Below are positions 45,153 to 57,660 of a stretch of 64,000 nucleotides of DNA, in pieces. The stretch lies in assembly GCA_019671005.1 (NCBI GenBank), contig CM033712.1:80185693-80249692 (forward strand). Reading direction: 5' to 3'. Source of the DNA: Hibiscus mutabilis. Lineage: Eukaryota; Streptophyta; Magnoliopsida; Malvales; Malvaceae. The position numbers and the translations under genes are program-made. The notes below the pieces were generated by a model, which saw nothing but the letters and a program-made list of their open reading frames with translations, did no database searches and was not told the origin of the DNA. The first letter of the stretch is position 1. Each line of letters starts with the position of its first letter.

Positions 45153-46733
45153 ATTCCTCCAACCTGCAGTGATCGAAGACCACACGTCTACTATTACTTC
45201 TGAGACAGTCAATTGTGCTTTGCAGTAAAGCAAAAATCACCCACAGTCTGCAAACAGATGGAAAAATAATGTCTAGATAGTTAAAGAAAAAGTACCACAT
45301 TGGCACTATGCTTTCGGAATATCATACTCGGTGAGTCCAGAATAAAGCCAACCGATGTTACCTAGATTCTCCTAAGTGTTGTACGTACTCAAATTTTCCT
45401 ATATTTTGTATATGTTCAAAAGATTATATCCAGTATTCATATCTAGTTATGTACTAGTCTATTAAATGCAAACGCAGATGATTGAAAAAAAAATATGAAA
45501 ATTCCAGATAACATGAATATCAATCAAATTGGATTGTACTGAAGATGATATATGATGAGCAGATACAAAAGGGGCATTGCCTTACTAAGCCAAGCAAATA
45601 AAGGACAATTAGGGAATCAATTTGCTGATCATACATTCAAATGGCGAAGAAGAACAGTTGAAAAGAAATTCATTGATTGGTCTAACAGATTGACCAAAAA
45701 AAAAAAAAAGAAAACACTCAAAAAGAAAAAGTAAAGAACACCCCAATTCCAACATGCACGGTCATGTTAGGACGGAGTTCTAACATGTATAACAGCAGCC
45801 AGAAATCATGGGAAGGAGTAAGCGATTTCGAAAGGGAGACCTGGTGAAGAAAGGTAAGCCAAAATAGGAAGAGAAATTGTAGTATGTAAGAGAACAACGA
45901 GGTTGAAATAATATAAAAAGACCAAGAGGGAAGGAAATAAAGAAAGCGTGTTTTCAAGACATTAATGAAGGAAAGAAGAGAGAAGAGAAATGCAAATGGG
46001 AACAAACAGACAGACAAACATGTTGAGACTTGAGAATCGGTCTTTACATGGAGGAACAAGGAAAAACTCAAAGGGTTTTTGTCTTTGGGTCATAATTTCG
46101 TGGTGTTTAAGGCTAGCTGGGAAAACTATTTCTTCCTGTTATTCTTCTTTCTTGTGTGTTTGCAATGTTTGAATTCCGAAAAAGGGAGACAGAGATTGAC
46201 AGAGACACAACCGGGGTGGGGCTCACGAGTTGAAGACGGGGTGGTTTGTTTCATACGTGTCCAGGGCTGGATAGTCAAAATTGTTTGGATTATGTTTAGA
46301 TTCGAATATAATTAAAACTTAATTACTACAAACTCTTTCAATGTTATTCTTTTTATCCACAATAGATCAACGTCAGATATTGTTTGATGGTATAAAACTC
46401 CTGCTGGCAAATCGCAATTCCGTTCCATTGTTTTGTTGTTTTTGTTAGTTTATTTCTCCTTTTAAGCGTAAGAATTAATGGAGCTGGTTTTGAATTGTGC
46501 GGCCGTCGTTGCGTTTTACCGATTAATAATAAACTAATTGCCGTTTTACCGACGGTTCCTCTTCAATCTTTTATGTTTCCAACTACTAGTACTAGGATAA
46601 TATAAATTTTGTGACAATAAGGTAGTATTTATTTTCTTTTATATTTTTAAGATAAATTATTATCTTGTGTCATATTCAATAGTGGGATTAAAATTTTTTG
46701 TTTTTAGAGTCAATTATTTAAAATAATTTTAAC
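45153..46733. other. Upstream region of the EDR4-type gene, no other gene
   Basis: Probable promoter and possibly a 5' UTR intron of the minus-strand gene. Contains poly(A) and purine-rich tracts near 45699-45730. The frames here lack protein character. Confidence 0.4.
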
Positions 46734-49258
46734 AGGATGGCTCTGAAAATTAATCTAGAAAAAGCTTATGACCGTCCTGAGTGGTCTTTTATTGATGATA
46801 TGCTGCATGATCTTGGCATTCCTAACAGTATTTGCAATCTGATCTTACGGTGTGTTTCTAGTGTATCTGCTCAAACCCTCTAGAATGGTTCTTTGACAAC
46901 TGCATTCTCACCGTCGACAGGCATTCGACAGGGGATCCCATCTTCTCGTATCTTTTTGTTCTATGTATGGAACACCTAAGTCAAACAATCAATCAGTTGG
47001 TGACGGCAGGTCGGTGGAAAGGTTTTTGTACGTCCAAGAGCTCTCCCGTTATTTCGCATCTCATGTTTGCTGATGATATTGTTATTTTTGCTGAAGCCTC
47101 AGGCGCAACAATTTGAGGTGATTCCTAATGTTTTGACTGAATTCTGTGCTGCTTCTGGTCTTAAAGTTAATATTCAGAAAATTTGTATTTTTTATTCTAA
47201 GAACGTCCCGGTGGAGTTGTGCCACCATATTAGCAGTTCTTTTGGTGTGGTGGAGGTTACTGATCTTGAAAAATATTTAGGGGTTCCTCTTTTGCATCAG
47301 AGGGTCACAAATTCAACATATAAATATCTAGTGCAAAAAGTTCGGGATCGTTTAACTGGTTGAAAGGCTAAATATTTATCTTTTGCGAGCCGTGTAACTC
47401 TCGCAAAGTCGGTTCTGTTGGCGATCCCATATTATTTCATGCAAACTACATGTATTCCTCAAGGCATCTGCGTTGAGATTGAACGAATCATTCGAGGATT
47501 TATCTGGGGTAATAATGATTCTCGTAAGGGGATCCATTTGGTCAATTGAGATGAGGTTTGTAAACCCACTCTTCAGGGAGGTCTTGGTTTTAAATGACTT
47601 GCTTCGCAGAATGATGTCTTCCTCATGAAAATTGCTTTCAATCTTATTGCTAAGCGTGATCATCTTTGGGTCCATTTTTTAAGAGCTAAGTATAAGTGTG
47701 TTGATGTTTTACCGGTTTCGTTAACTAGACATGCTTGCTCCTACTTATGGCATGGGTTGTCTGCTGTATGGCAAGATGTACGGGATAATGTGGTGTGGAG
47801 GCTTGGCAACGGCACTGATGTTGAATTCTGGAGGGACAATTGGCTAAGAGATTTTGGTTCGCTTGCTAGTGTTTCTACAAATGCTAATTCCAGTTTGCAA
47901 AATTTCATCCTAGCTTGCTCAATGGTTCGAATGGATGGGAGATGGAATTTTGTGCAGTTTCAACATTTGTTGCCTATTGATGTGTTGGAGCATATTGCGG
48001 CTGTCAAGCCACCTAACCCGATAGCACCTTCGGATAGCCCAGGTTGGGTTTTGGAGCCAAGCTCGGTTTTTACTGTCAAGTCGGCCTACGATTTCCGTTA
48101 TTCTTCAGTGGTTGGGGCTGGTGATCCGATTTGAAAGATTCTTCAACGGTATAAAGGGATGCAGCGCGTTAAAGCTTTCTAATGGCTCATTTACAAAGGG
48201 CGCGTGTTATCAAACGCTGATCCTGTTCGGCGTCATATTGCAAACTCAGCAAGCTGTGAGATTTGTGGAGCTATTTTGGAAGATTGTGATCACATCCTTC
48301 GCCATTGTCCAAGTGCAGCATCCATCTGGATGGGTTTAATTTCCCCAAGTAAGCATCAGTTGTTTTTCACAACACCGTTAGTTGAGTGTATTGGCACTAA
48401 TTTGACTTCACCTAGTGTTTATGCGATCTCGGATTCTGAATGGGATATTTTGTTTGGGGCTATTGTTTGAAATTTGTGGCTTGCTCGCAATCGAAAAGTT
48501 TTTGATCCAGAAAGTAACGAGCGTGATAGCGTTTTTGAACAGAGTCGTCGACTACTTGCTGAGACTCGACGTGCAATTGATTCTCTTGGGAAAATGCAAC
48601 ATCATAATCACGTGACTCGACCTATGTTTGAACGATGGACATTGCCGGGTATTAGAGTGTGGAAAATAAATGTTGATAGTGCTCAAAATTTGTTGGATGG
48701 AAGGGCTTCTTGTGGGGGTGTTATTAGGGATTCGAATGGTTTTTGGATTGTTGGTTTTTCAAAGTATATTGAACGGTGCTCTGCAATCTATGCTAAGTTT
48801 TGGGCGGTTTTTGAAGGTCTACAATGTGGGTTAAATATGAATGCAAAGGATATTGTGCTTGAATCGGATAACTTGGATGTGGTTCGTACTTTGCGGAATA
48901 ATAATGGGATGGATTTGCTTCCTCTCTTGTTTTCTCTATTCGGAATATCTTGCATGGTCATGGACGGTGGTTGTTCAGTATATTTTTCGTGAAGGTAACC
49001 GAGTAGTTGATGTGATGACCAAACTGTGTTCTTGGGATAGTTTAGAGCCACTGTTTTTATGCAACCGCATGATGCGGTTTTACGCATATTGCATGGTGAT
49101 CTTGGATAATTTGTTTTGAGTTTGTTTATCTTGTTGAGTTTATCTCATATGTTTCATTTGTAATATTACCATGGGTACTTTCTTCCTCCAATTTAGGTTA
49201 GAGAGACTTTTAATGAGACCTATGGTAGTACACTTTCCCTTTTTTATAAAAAAAAAAA
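46734..49258 (+). mobile_element. LINE (L1-type non-LTR retrotransposon) pseudogene
   Basis: 5'-truncated. It starts inside the reverse transcriptase (LKINLEKAYDRPEWSFIDD), then shows the FADD form of the catalytic box near 47060-47080 and the downstream EKYLGVPL block. Next come the zf-RVT-like region (SVFTVKSAYDF...CEICGAILEDCDHILRHC, 48050-48320) and a plant RNase H-like end (INVDSAQ...CGGVIRDSNGFW, 48660-48900). The frame is broken many times by stops and shifts (e.g. near 46881, 47363, 47550, 48135, 48470). It ends at an A-rich tail at about 49248-49258. The target duplication could not be located. Confidence 0.92.
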
Positions 49259-49890
49259 TTGTTGTATGTTTATGTGAGGAACTGAGGAAGCATGGCTCTT
49301 TTAACCCCATGTAGTTCCACTTCCGGTCATATCTGTAAAAAAAAAAAACAATATTAACTAAAGATAAAAAATAGTAATCTTAAAAAATATATTTTAATTT
49401 ACTTGTTAACGAAATAAAAGAGCAAATTAGTCCTCAACTTCAAAAACAAACTATTTATCTATAAACATTCAGTTTTAAGTAAAGAAAATTTTAAACAGAA
49501 ATTTTGAACATTAAGAAATATTAACCTTTTGTTTTTACAGTAAAATTAATATTTTTAAATTAATAAAACTTAAAGTCTTTTTAAAATATAATAAATTAAA
49601 TCATACATTTTATGTAACTTTAACAAACGATAAATCTATATTTTAACGTTCAACCTTATTATTATTGTATATAATTTTATCTATTTATTTCAGAGTTAAA
49701 TATGCGCAAAAGACTCCTCAAATATTTCAATCTTAAAAAATACAATCTTACAATTTCCAGTTAGTTTTCAAACAGGGTGGCACTATGAAGGGACTGATGG
49801 AGACGTAGCCCTCTCAAAAAAATATTTGAAAATTTTAAAATTTTTAATTAATCTTTTTAATGAATAATTTCGAGTTCCACAATTGTTTTT

Positions 49891-50151
49891 AGGGTAAAAC
49901 TTTGATACACAGGCTGTGTAAAATTGATTTTATATAAGTGTGTGTATTATAAAAACTTAAATCTTAAATTCTTAACCCTAATCCTAAAAAACTAAGCCTT
50001 AAACTCTATACACTAAATTCTAAACACTAACCTTAAATTCTAAACCATACATCCTAAACTCTTAAACTTTAAACCCTAAACTAAAACCTAAACACTAAAA
50101 GGCACGTAGAAATTAAAATTTATACAGCCTGTGTATCAAAATTTTTCTATA
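49891..50151. mobile_element. MITE with CCTAAA-like interior (family 1, copy A)
   Basis: The ends AGGGTAAAACTTTGATACAC and, in reverse complement, ATAGAAAAATTTTGATACAC are inverted and continue through AGGCTGT. The interior is a run of degenerate TAAACCCTAAA/TTCTAAACACTAA units. A related half is at 60455-60597. Confidence 0.75.
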
Positions 50152-51146
50152 ATGAATGGACATAGCCATGAAATTACAAGCATCATAAACAAGGAGATGA
50201 TACAGCAGGATGTTAAAGGGCAACTTGGGCTCTTAAATGTTTAAAGGGTTCATTAAAGTATATATAATACAAGTCAAATAATATAGGTGGGAAATTGGAC
50301 AGTGGACAAGTTTTGAATTTTTGAATGGAGAGATCGTCATCTATAATTCAAATTTATTTGACTCTATCTAAACTACTATTAAATGACAATCTTTTTAATT
50401 TTAAGGACCAAAAGTGCTATTTTCTATTTTCTAGAATAAAATCTTAAAATTATTTTTTTTAGATTTTATTTTATTTTTTAATTCAAAAAATAATTAAAAT
50501 TTTATTACTATAATAATTCCTATATTCACTTTAATTTAAGGGGAAAGTTCACAAATGATCACTAAATTTTGATCACTAAATTTTGATCACTTATTCAATT
50601 TAGTAACCATCAATTGCTTCAATGCTACCATTAAACTTTTAATTTTATTTCAATTTGACTACTGACCCGTTAACAACAGTTAAAATTAATGCATACTTTC
50701 TATCAATTATCGAACCCTAAACTCTAAAGCCTTTAAAAAGAATAATAGATAACAGTTAACGAAATCATCTCTATATTTTGCAGTAAATAAAAATACTAAC
50801 ACACAATCTAACAAATAATCTGCATTTCAAATAACAATTCATCTACAATTTCACGAATCATATATGCAAAGTCTCAAGTCGTAGCATTCTCATCATCCTC
50901 CCATGGCCTTGAGACATCAAGCCCCCTGATATTAATTAAACGATGGAGTGTTTTCTTAAGTAGGAAACCAATCAATGCCTATTTCTATTAAGGAAAGCAA
51001 AACCTAAATCAAACCCTTATGATCCTCCTCCTCTACAAGCTTTATGTAGAGAGGTAGAGAAGAAGATGTCATCCAGCTCCCAGCAAGCCATACTAAACCA
51101 GGGATTGTTCGAGGAAAAAGAGGCGACTGCTGTTGTTTCTCAAATG

Positions 51147-53788
51147 GGTTTTGTAACACCCCCTTTCCGGCCTGGTAGAGAACCGGGTCGGAAAGTGTTA
51201 CCGAAAACTTATTCAGAGGTCGAAAGCCTAATCAGAGTTCGGAATCTTATTTGAAATGTCTTATTAATCTCTTTTAAGGCCTATTGAGCTAACTTATTAA
51301 TAGCTTACTCAATTTAGAGTTAATTTTAAACATTTTCGAACTTAGGGACTAAATTAAAAGGTTTACAAATTAAGGGTCCTTATTAGAATTTAATTTTAAT
51401 AACCTTCAATTGAGCTTGTCATTTATTAGTCTGCAAAATTTTGTTATCAACGGAGGTCATTCACCTATCCAATTGGACCATTTAAAGTTTAGTGACCAAT
51501 TTGTAAACCATTTTAAACTATGGTTTAAGTCTTTTAACAGAATTAACTAACACCGTACCGATATCGGTACACTAAGCCAAATTTCTCAATTCTAGATTCA
51601 AGGGTAACAAGCTCGTATCGATACATCTAAGCCTGTATCGATACATGTTGGCCAAGGTTGACCCGTTTCGGTACAGCCTAAGGTCGTATCGATACAATTT
51701 ATTTCCCAGACCTTACTGCCCAAGTCAGTATTGATACATTGCTTATGTATCGATACGCTCTGTTTTACCAAGTCCAAAAATGCAAAGCCGTATCGATACA
51801 ACTTGACCCGTATCGATACACATGTCATATAATGACAGATTTTATCTGGTTTTTATTCAAATTAACAGATCAAACGTTATCCAAACTTTACCAAATTTTA
51901 TCATTAGTATTTAATCACTAAAACCTACTAGCATGTCAATTTTCAGGTTCATTTGAATCCGTTTACTATGTTTTTACCTTTTAGTGCCTTTAAGCACAAT
52001 TTAACTAGTTTCTTTAATTCACAACCACACCATATTCCATTTTTAGTACTTAGACACTTTAGGGCCATTACATACATATCAAAATAGACCAATGTAACAT
52101 GTCTAAGCTCTATGCCACCTTACTAGGAGTTCAAAACAAATGTAAGCATACATGAAATTGGCGAAGTGACTTGCAACTTCAACAACACGATCGAGGCTCG
52201 GATTGCTTCAAGGTCCTGAAATGCATGAGACACACATGTTAGGCTTACATAGCTAGTGAGGTAGTTATAACAAATGCAACCAAGTCTTGTAATGGCATGT
52301 ATAACATGTGAGCATGCTTGAATAACATATACATAATATTAACATATGCAATTCATGTTTAACATCGACATATAGTAATTCCATATATCAAATGCAAAAC
52401 ACATATTATTCATTTTTTCCTTGGACATAGCAACCAATGGATACACGGATTCTCCTGTACGCCACACATATCGAAAATAGGCCTTAGCCTTGAGCCGTAA
52501 CTCCGAAGTCCCTTACACAATCTAACTTTTTCTCTCCACATATAGGCCGTAGCCCAAGATCGTAATCCAATCCCTTACTTAGTGAGCTCAAATAATCCTA
52601 TGGCATGCCAACTGTATCCAATGTCCACAAGTGTCCAAAGTTACACATATCACCATAAAACTCACCTTTGTGCCCTTAGGTCATATCGGATTGCAAATTG
52701 AGTCTTGGCTCCAATTATCATATCATAACACGTTCATATCAAATTCCACACATATCGTATTCAAGTATCATACATAAGTTCACATGTAACATATTCAAAT
52801 ATGAAGGACTTACCACACTTACCATAGAATCTACATACGTTTGCTCTACTTGAACTCTTACTAAGACACAAGTTTCTAAGCACCAAACAAGTGCAATCGG
52901 GATGACACCTAGCCAATCCCCAAGACACAACTACACTCACCTAGTGTTTGGAGACTTTAAGGTTCTCGGATAGCAATCCCCTTACCGTTGGAAGGATTAG
53001 GAATAGTCGAAGGTGAAGATGGCTTGTCTTCCACCACTTGAGTCAGTCACATGCTTTCAATTGGTATATCAAAATCAAACATAAGCCAAGAGTTGGATCG
53101 GGGTGCTTGCTCGAGCTTGAGCTTGAAGATGACAATGGAGGTGTGTGTTTGGTTTCTTTAATCAAAGGTTTAGTTTTGTTTCGGGAGATTCAAACAATGA
53201 AAAAAAACTTTTTCCTTAACCATTTTAAGGAGACCAAAGTCACAATTATTTTTCCCACCTCACCCTTAGCCAATAGGAAGCTTACCCTTAACAAAGGGTT
53301 TGCTTAACTATTAATTAATACATTCTCTTTATTCTTTTCTAACTTTTAACAATTGATGACCAATTGTCATCCTTTTCAGATCAATCTCACGTGGAGGGGT
53401 GGCAAGTAAGTAAGTGAATCATCCCCAATTCCTAAATTTTACTAATTGGTCACTAAATAGATTTGAATAGAGACCCGTGTCGATACACCTTATGGCCGTA
53501 TCGATACGGCTAAGCTAAATTAGGTAAGTTAGTTAAAAATAGTTAGGCCGTATCGATACATGTCCAACCGTAAAGATACACCTTGCCTAGATTCAGCATT
53601 TTCAAAGAAACCCCTAACTTTCATTCTTTACAAAAAGGTCCCACAACTTTAATTAAGCCCAAATAACTTTCGTTACTTTAAAATTGGGTACAAGATCGAT
53701 CAATTACATCATTCGGGTAACCGACACAAAATTTTTGATCGCCGAAACCTAATTTTGGCTAAACCGGTTTTCGGGGTGTGACAAGTTT
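51147..53788. mobile_element. Probable 2.6-kb solo LTR
   Basis: 51152-53783 starts TGTAACACCCCC and ends GGGGTGTGACA, matching inverted TG...CA ends. Flanks GGTTT and AGTTT share four of five bases, fitting a 5-bp target duplication. The size and the TGTAACACCCC start resemble LTRs of large Ty3/gypsy elements. No gag-pol or second LTR is present. It interrupts the interior of the long-TIR element and so is younger. Confidence 0.7.
51616..53558. repeat. Eight TATCGATA palindromes in the solo LTR
   Basis: Exact TATCGATA occurs at 51616, 51636, 51687, 51748, 51791, 51811, 53499 and 53551, mostly as (C/T)GTATCGATAC. Near variants such as TACCGATATCGGTA (51557) and GTGTCGATAC (53478) also occur. 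They cluster near both LTR ends. Confidence 0.85.
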
Positions 53789-54555
53789 CTTTATTTTTTC
53801 CCCCTCAAAATCTAACTTCACCGTATCCTCTTTCATTTGCTTTCCATCAAACTCTCAAACCCTTCGATATTTCACCGAATCATGCACTGTCTAATCTAAC
53901 CAAAACCCTATTCTCTCAAAAGCATAGAGTACAAGACTCTAATTCTGATTTTGGAGGACCCCAACTCCTTTCCTTGCACATACCTACTGCAAATTTCTGT
54001 TGAATATATTGCTCTTTTGCTTTAATACTTATTCATGCAAATTCATTGTTAGATTATGTGTTAGTATTTTTATTTATTACAAAATATAGAGATAATTTTG
54101 TTAACTTTGATCAATTATTCAATTTTTAAGGCTTTAGAGTTTTAGGCTTAAATTATTTTTAATTAAAAATAGGGCCAAATTGAACTAATGTATACATAAA
54201 GAGGGTTAATTTTATTATTTCTTTCGAATTAGGACTAAATTATTTGAATGTGTAAACGTGGAGGTCTAAATGTGTTATTATAAAAAAAATTAAAAACCAC
54301 ATCACCCATTTAACAGTTGTTAACGGGTCAGTGGCCAAATTGAAATAAAACTAAAAGTTTAATGGTAACATTGAAACAATTAAAAGTTTGGTTACCAAAT
54401 TGAATAATTGATCAAAGTTTAGTGATTTGTGAACTTTATCCTTAAATTAAAGTAAATGTAGAAATTATTATAATAATAAAATTTTAATTATTTTTTAAAT
54501 TTTATTTTAAAATGGGATACTAACACTTTCAATCCTTAAGATTTCAAAACTAATT

Positions 54556-56880
54556 AATACAATTAATGATACATTGCGGTATATATGAATAATGATCCAT
54601 CGTGGTACATGACATTTACTATAGAGTCCTTAGTGTATTTGAATTCGACCTTAATAAACTTTTGGTTAAGACAATTCAAGAGACACAAGTCTTGATCTAG
54701 TTATTAATAGCAGTTCTATATTATTTTATAATTTTATTATCGAGCTTTTAATTATTTTTAAATATTTTTACTCATTATTTTTTTTATAAACTAACGTTCT
54801 ATTATTATTTTTATATATACATGTTTGTAAAGTTTTTAAAAATATCATCAATACATTTGAATTAATATTGTATGATTTATTTCTTAAAAAATACCATTAA
54901 TTCTTAAATATTTATATTTTAAATTGTAATTATATTTAAAAGATAGTATATATATATAATAATGATGGATTAATTTATATAATTGTGCAATATCGATGTT
55001 TGTATGTTTTTGATTATTATGGTATTGTATCAATAAAGGCCGTGTGTAATAACAAGACACGTTATTCTTTTATTGAGAGAATTCAGATTCGAACATTAAA
55101 AATAATATTATTAAAATAAATAGTCAAATATAGACCATAAAAATGGACATTACTATATAAAAAAATAGAATGGTTTTGTAGGGTAACCCTGTTGTGTGTG
55201 AACATAAACGCCATTCTCTTCCCATTTGCCGTCCAGAGTGTAGCTAACAGTGGGATCCACCCGTCTATCTCATTTGCCTCTAATGACCGGCAAATGCCTT
55301 AAGTCACCAAACAAACCAATCTCCATCACTTAATAACCCTTAATTTTGCAATCCTTTTATCCACCACTCCTATTCTGCCAGGTCTCACCCCCTCACATGG
55401 GCTCAAATCCAATGAATGTCTAGCAGACGTACTAATTACAATTCATGATCAAATTCTGAAACTGGTGTTATTTAAGAAAACATGATTTGACCAGTAGTTT
55501 AGTTAACAATAATCATATAATTTTAACCAATAATCTCTTCCAACACTTGTTAAAATTGGTGTACTAATGTACAATTTCGAGTTCGACGTTCGGCTGCACG
55601 CCCTTTATGGAGGTGTCGTATTGGGAGAAATTATCGTCTTGATCCGGCAACTAAAGGGATGTGCTCAGGGGCGAAAGCGACAACAATTTGTGGGGTTTGA
55701 GTAATTTTAGGAATTTGTGGTATGTTTTGTAAGAATTATAAAATTTTAGAATTTTATAAAAAACTAAAAGTTTTTTTTTTTTAAATTTTTAATTTTGAAA
55801 AAATAAATAAATTAAACATGTTACGTGCGGAACATTGATTGGTTAATAATTTTTTTAACACACTTTAACGCTAGACACCTAAAATTGGAACTGTTGAAAC
55901 TTCAGGCACCTAAAATTACAAAACTTGAAACTGTAAGCACCTATTTTTACAAAAAAATACTTTAAGCACTTAAAATTAAAAAAAATACTTTATACACCTA
56001 TTTTTCATTTAAGCCATACCAAAAATTCAAAAAAATATTAAACTAAACAGGAAGAAACATTAGATTTTGTCGCTAGCTTCGTGTTGTATTGTCATTGTTT
56101 TTTTGTTGAAAGATTTGTATTGTCATTGTTATTAGGCTTGTTGGACCCACAAAAAATTTCTCCAATTGGATTCTCACGACTTAAAGATACTAATAAATCA
56201 ATTAATGAATACACTTATTTTATAAGTAAACTATACAATTGACCTTTTCAATTTATTTTAATTTGATAAAAAAAACACAAAGTTATTGAGCAGTAATCCA
56301 ATTCATCTGAATTTGATTGAAGTATATGTAATCACTAATTTTATTCGGGGTTAACATATTTTTTTATTTTGTAATAATGGGCTTATAAATATTTATATTA
56401 TTGGGTGATAATAATATTAGGCTCATATGTGTTATTATATGTACTAGGTATGTATCATGAATGTGTGTGGTTTGTCAACCTTTCATGGAATATACAATTA
56501 TGTATGTGTTATTAATATGTTAGTTTGTCTACTAGTTGTTTTAATATCATTAATGTCTAAAAGTATATTGTATGCCTATGTGTATGTAGTATGTATGTTA
56601 CGAATGTGTATGTGGTTATTGCATGTGATAGTAATACATGTTAGGGTGTATGTATGTATGCATTATAAGTGTATGTATTGATATTTGTATATATAATGTT
56701 ATCATATTATAAAATGGGCTGATAAGTAATTAAAAAAAAAAAAAACAGATCTAATAAATAATTAAAACTCAATGTTTATATAAGCCCATGTCCATTTACA
56801 TATTCATTAAAGCCCAAAAAAATTAATACATGCTATCTGGCCCAACAAGCCCAACCCTAAGTCTGGTAACTAAAAAACCC
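54556..56880. other. AT-rich intergenic DNA
   Basis: No gene. A weak 'ggcacctaaaatt' repeat lies at 55870-55995, recalling the foldback at 39722. TATG-type microrepeats lie at 56440-56690. Confidence 0.4.
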
Positions 56881-57660
56881 TAATATGTTATCATTTTCTT
56901 ATGTGCAGCCAGATCTGGACCGTTGGATCAATGGATGCTGATCGAACAGTCCAGATCGAATAGAGATCCTCCAGCTCCCCCACGCGCCACATGTCATAAT
57001 CCAGCACTGCCACGTCAACCATAAGATGCAATCTGGACCATCCATTCATGAGAGATCTCAGCCGTTGGATCAGATTTGATCCAAAGGCACAGATCGAGCT
57101 GGACCATTCGAATCCCACGCGTGCAGCCCATGCTCCGGTCGATCAGCTTCTTCACGCGCCCAAGGTCTGGCACCGGTCCATCCCCTCATTCGCATAATCA
57201 CACCTCTGAGATTTCCGCTGCCACCACCAACTCTCCCAACCACCGAACAGAGGGAAAAAAACATAAAAACAGGGGGAAATCAGAGCATCATCATCCACAG
57301 TAATAACATTCAATGTTTGCTTAAACATGTAAACCATAGGCAATAGGGCAATGAATAATCGGATTGAGATATAAGCATGTGATGCACCATTTGTAAGAAA
57401 AAAGTTCGAACAAAAAAACCATAAGCAATAAACAGAGAAACAACCTTTCGAGGTATATCTTCTTCTTCTTTTTTTCAGTTTATATATATGCATATGTATA
57501 TATAATATAAAAAGAAAAGAAAACATAGTAAGGGTTTACCCTCGTAGATCTTTTTTTCTTTCGCGTCGTTCTGGTTTCTCCCGACCGTAGCTCATCCGTT
57601 GACAAGCCATGGCTTCCTCAAAGCCGAGTACGGTGAAACGGCGCAAATACGGGAAGTCAT
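56881..57660. other. GC-richer stretch, possible old LTR or gene leader
   Basis: Markedly richer in G+C than its surroundings, with repeated GGACCGTTGGATC-type motifs at about 56918 and 57060. A small ATG frame (57609, MASSKPSTVKRRKYGKSFR...) is basic but lacks any family signal. I could not tell whether this is a repeat end or a gene leader. Confidence 0.3.

Larger units (their letters stand above)
50535..54441. mobile_element. Long-TIR Mutator-like element, 3.9 kb, with nested solo LTR
   Basis: The left arm from about 50535 (GGGGAAAGTTCACAAATGATC) and the right arm to about 54441 (...TTTGTGAACTTTATCC) are inverted for roughly 400 bp. They share ACTGACCCGTTAACAAC, ACCATTAAACTTTTA and ATATTTTG(C/T)A(G/A)TAAATAAAAA. 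The ends resemble those of the 15.5-17.6 kb element. Inverted similarity extends further outward (about 50390-54555), so the true ends are unsure. The interior has unique-looking DNA at 50870-51150 and 53790-54000, split by the solo LTR. No transposase was found. Confidence 0.75.

Noticed and set aside
45718..46071. Minus-strand frame rich in F, L and S
   Set aside because: Composition reflects purine-rich upstream DNA of the EDR4-type gene. There is no domain and no splice context.
53038..53307. Plus-strand 89-residue frame
   Set aside because: Lies wholly inside the solo LTR and shows no protein family signal.
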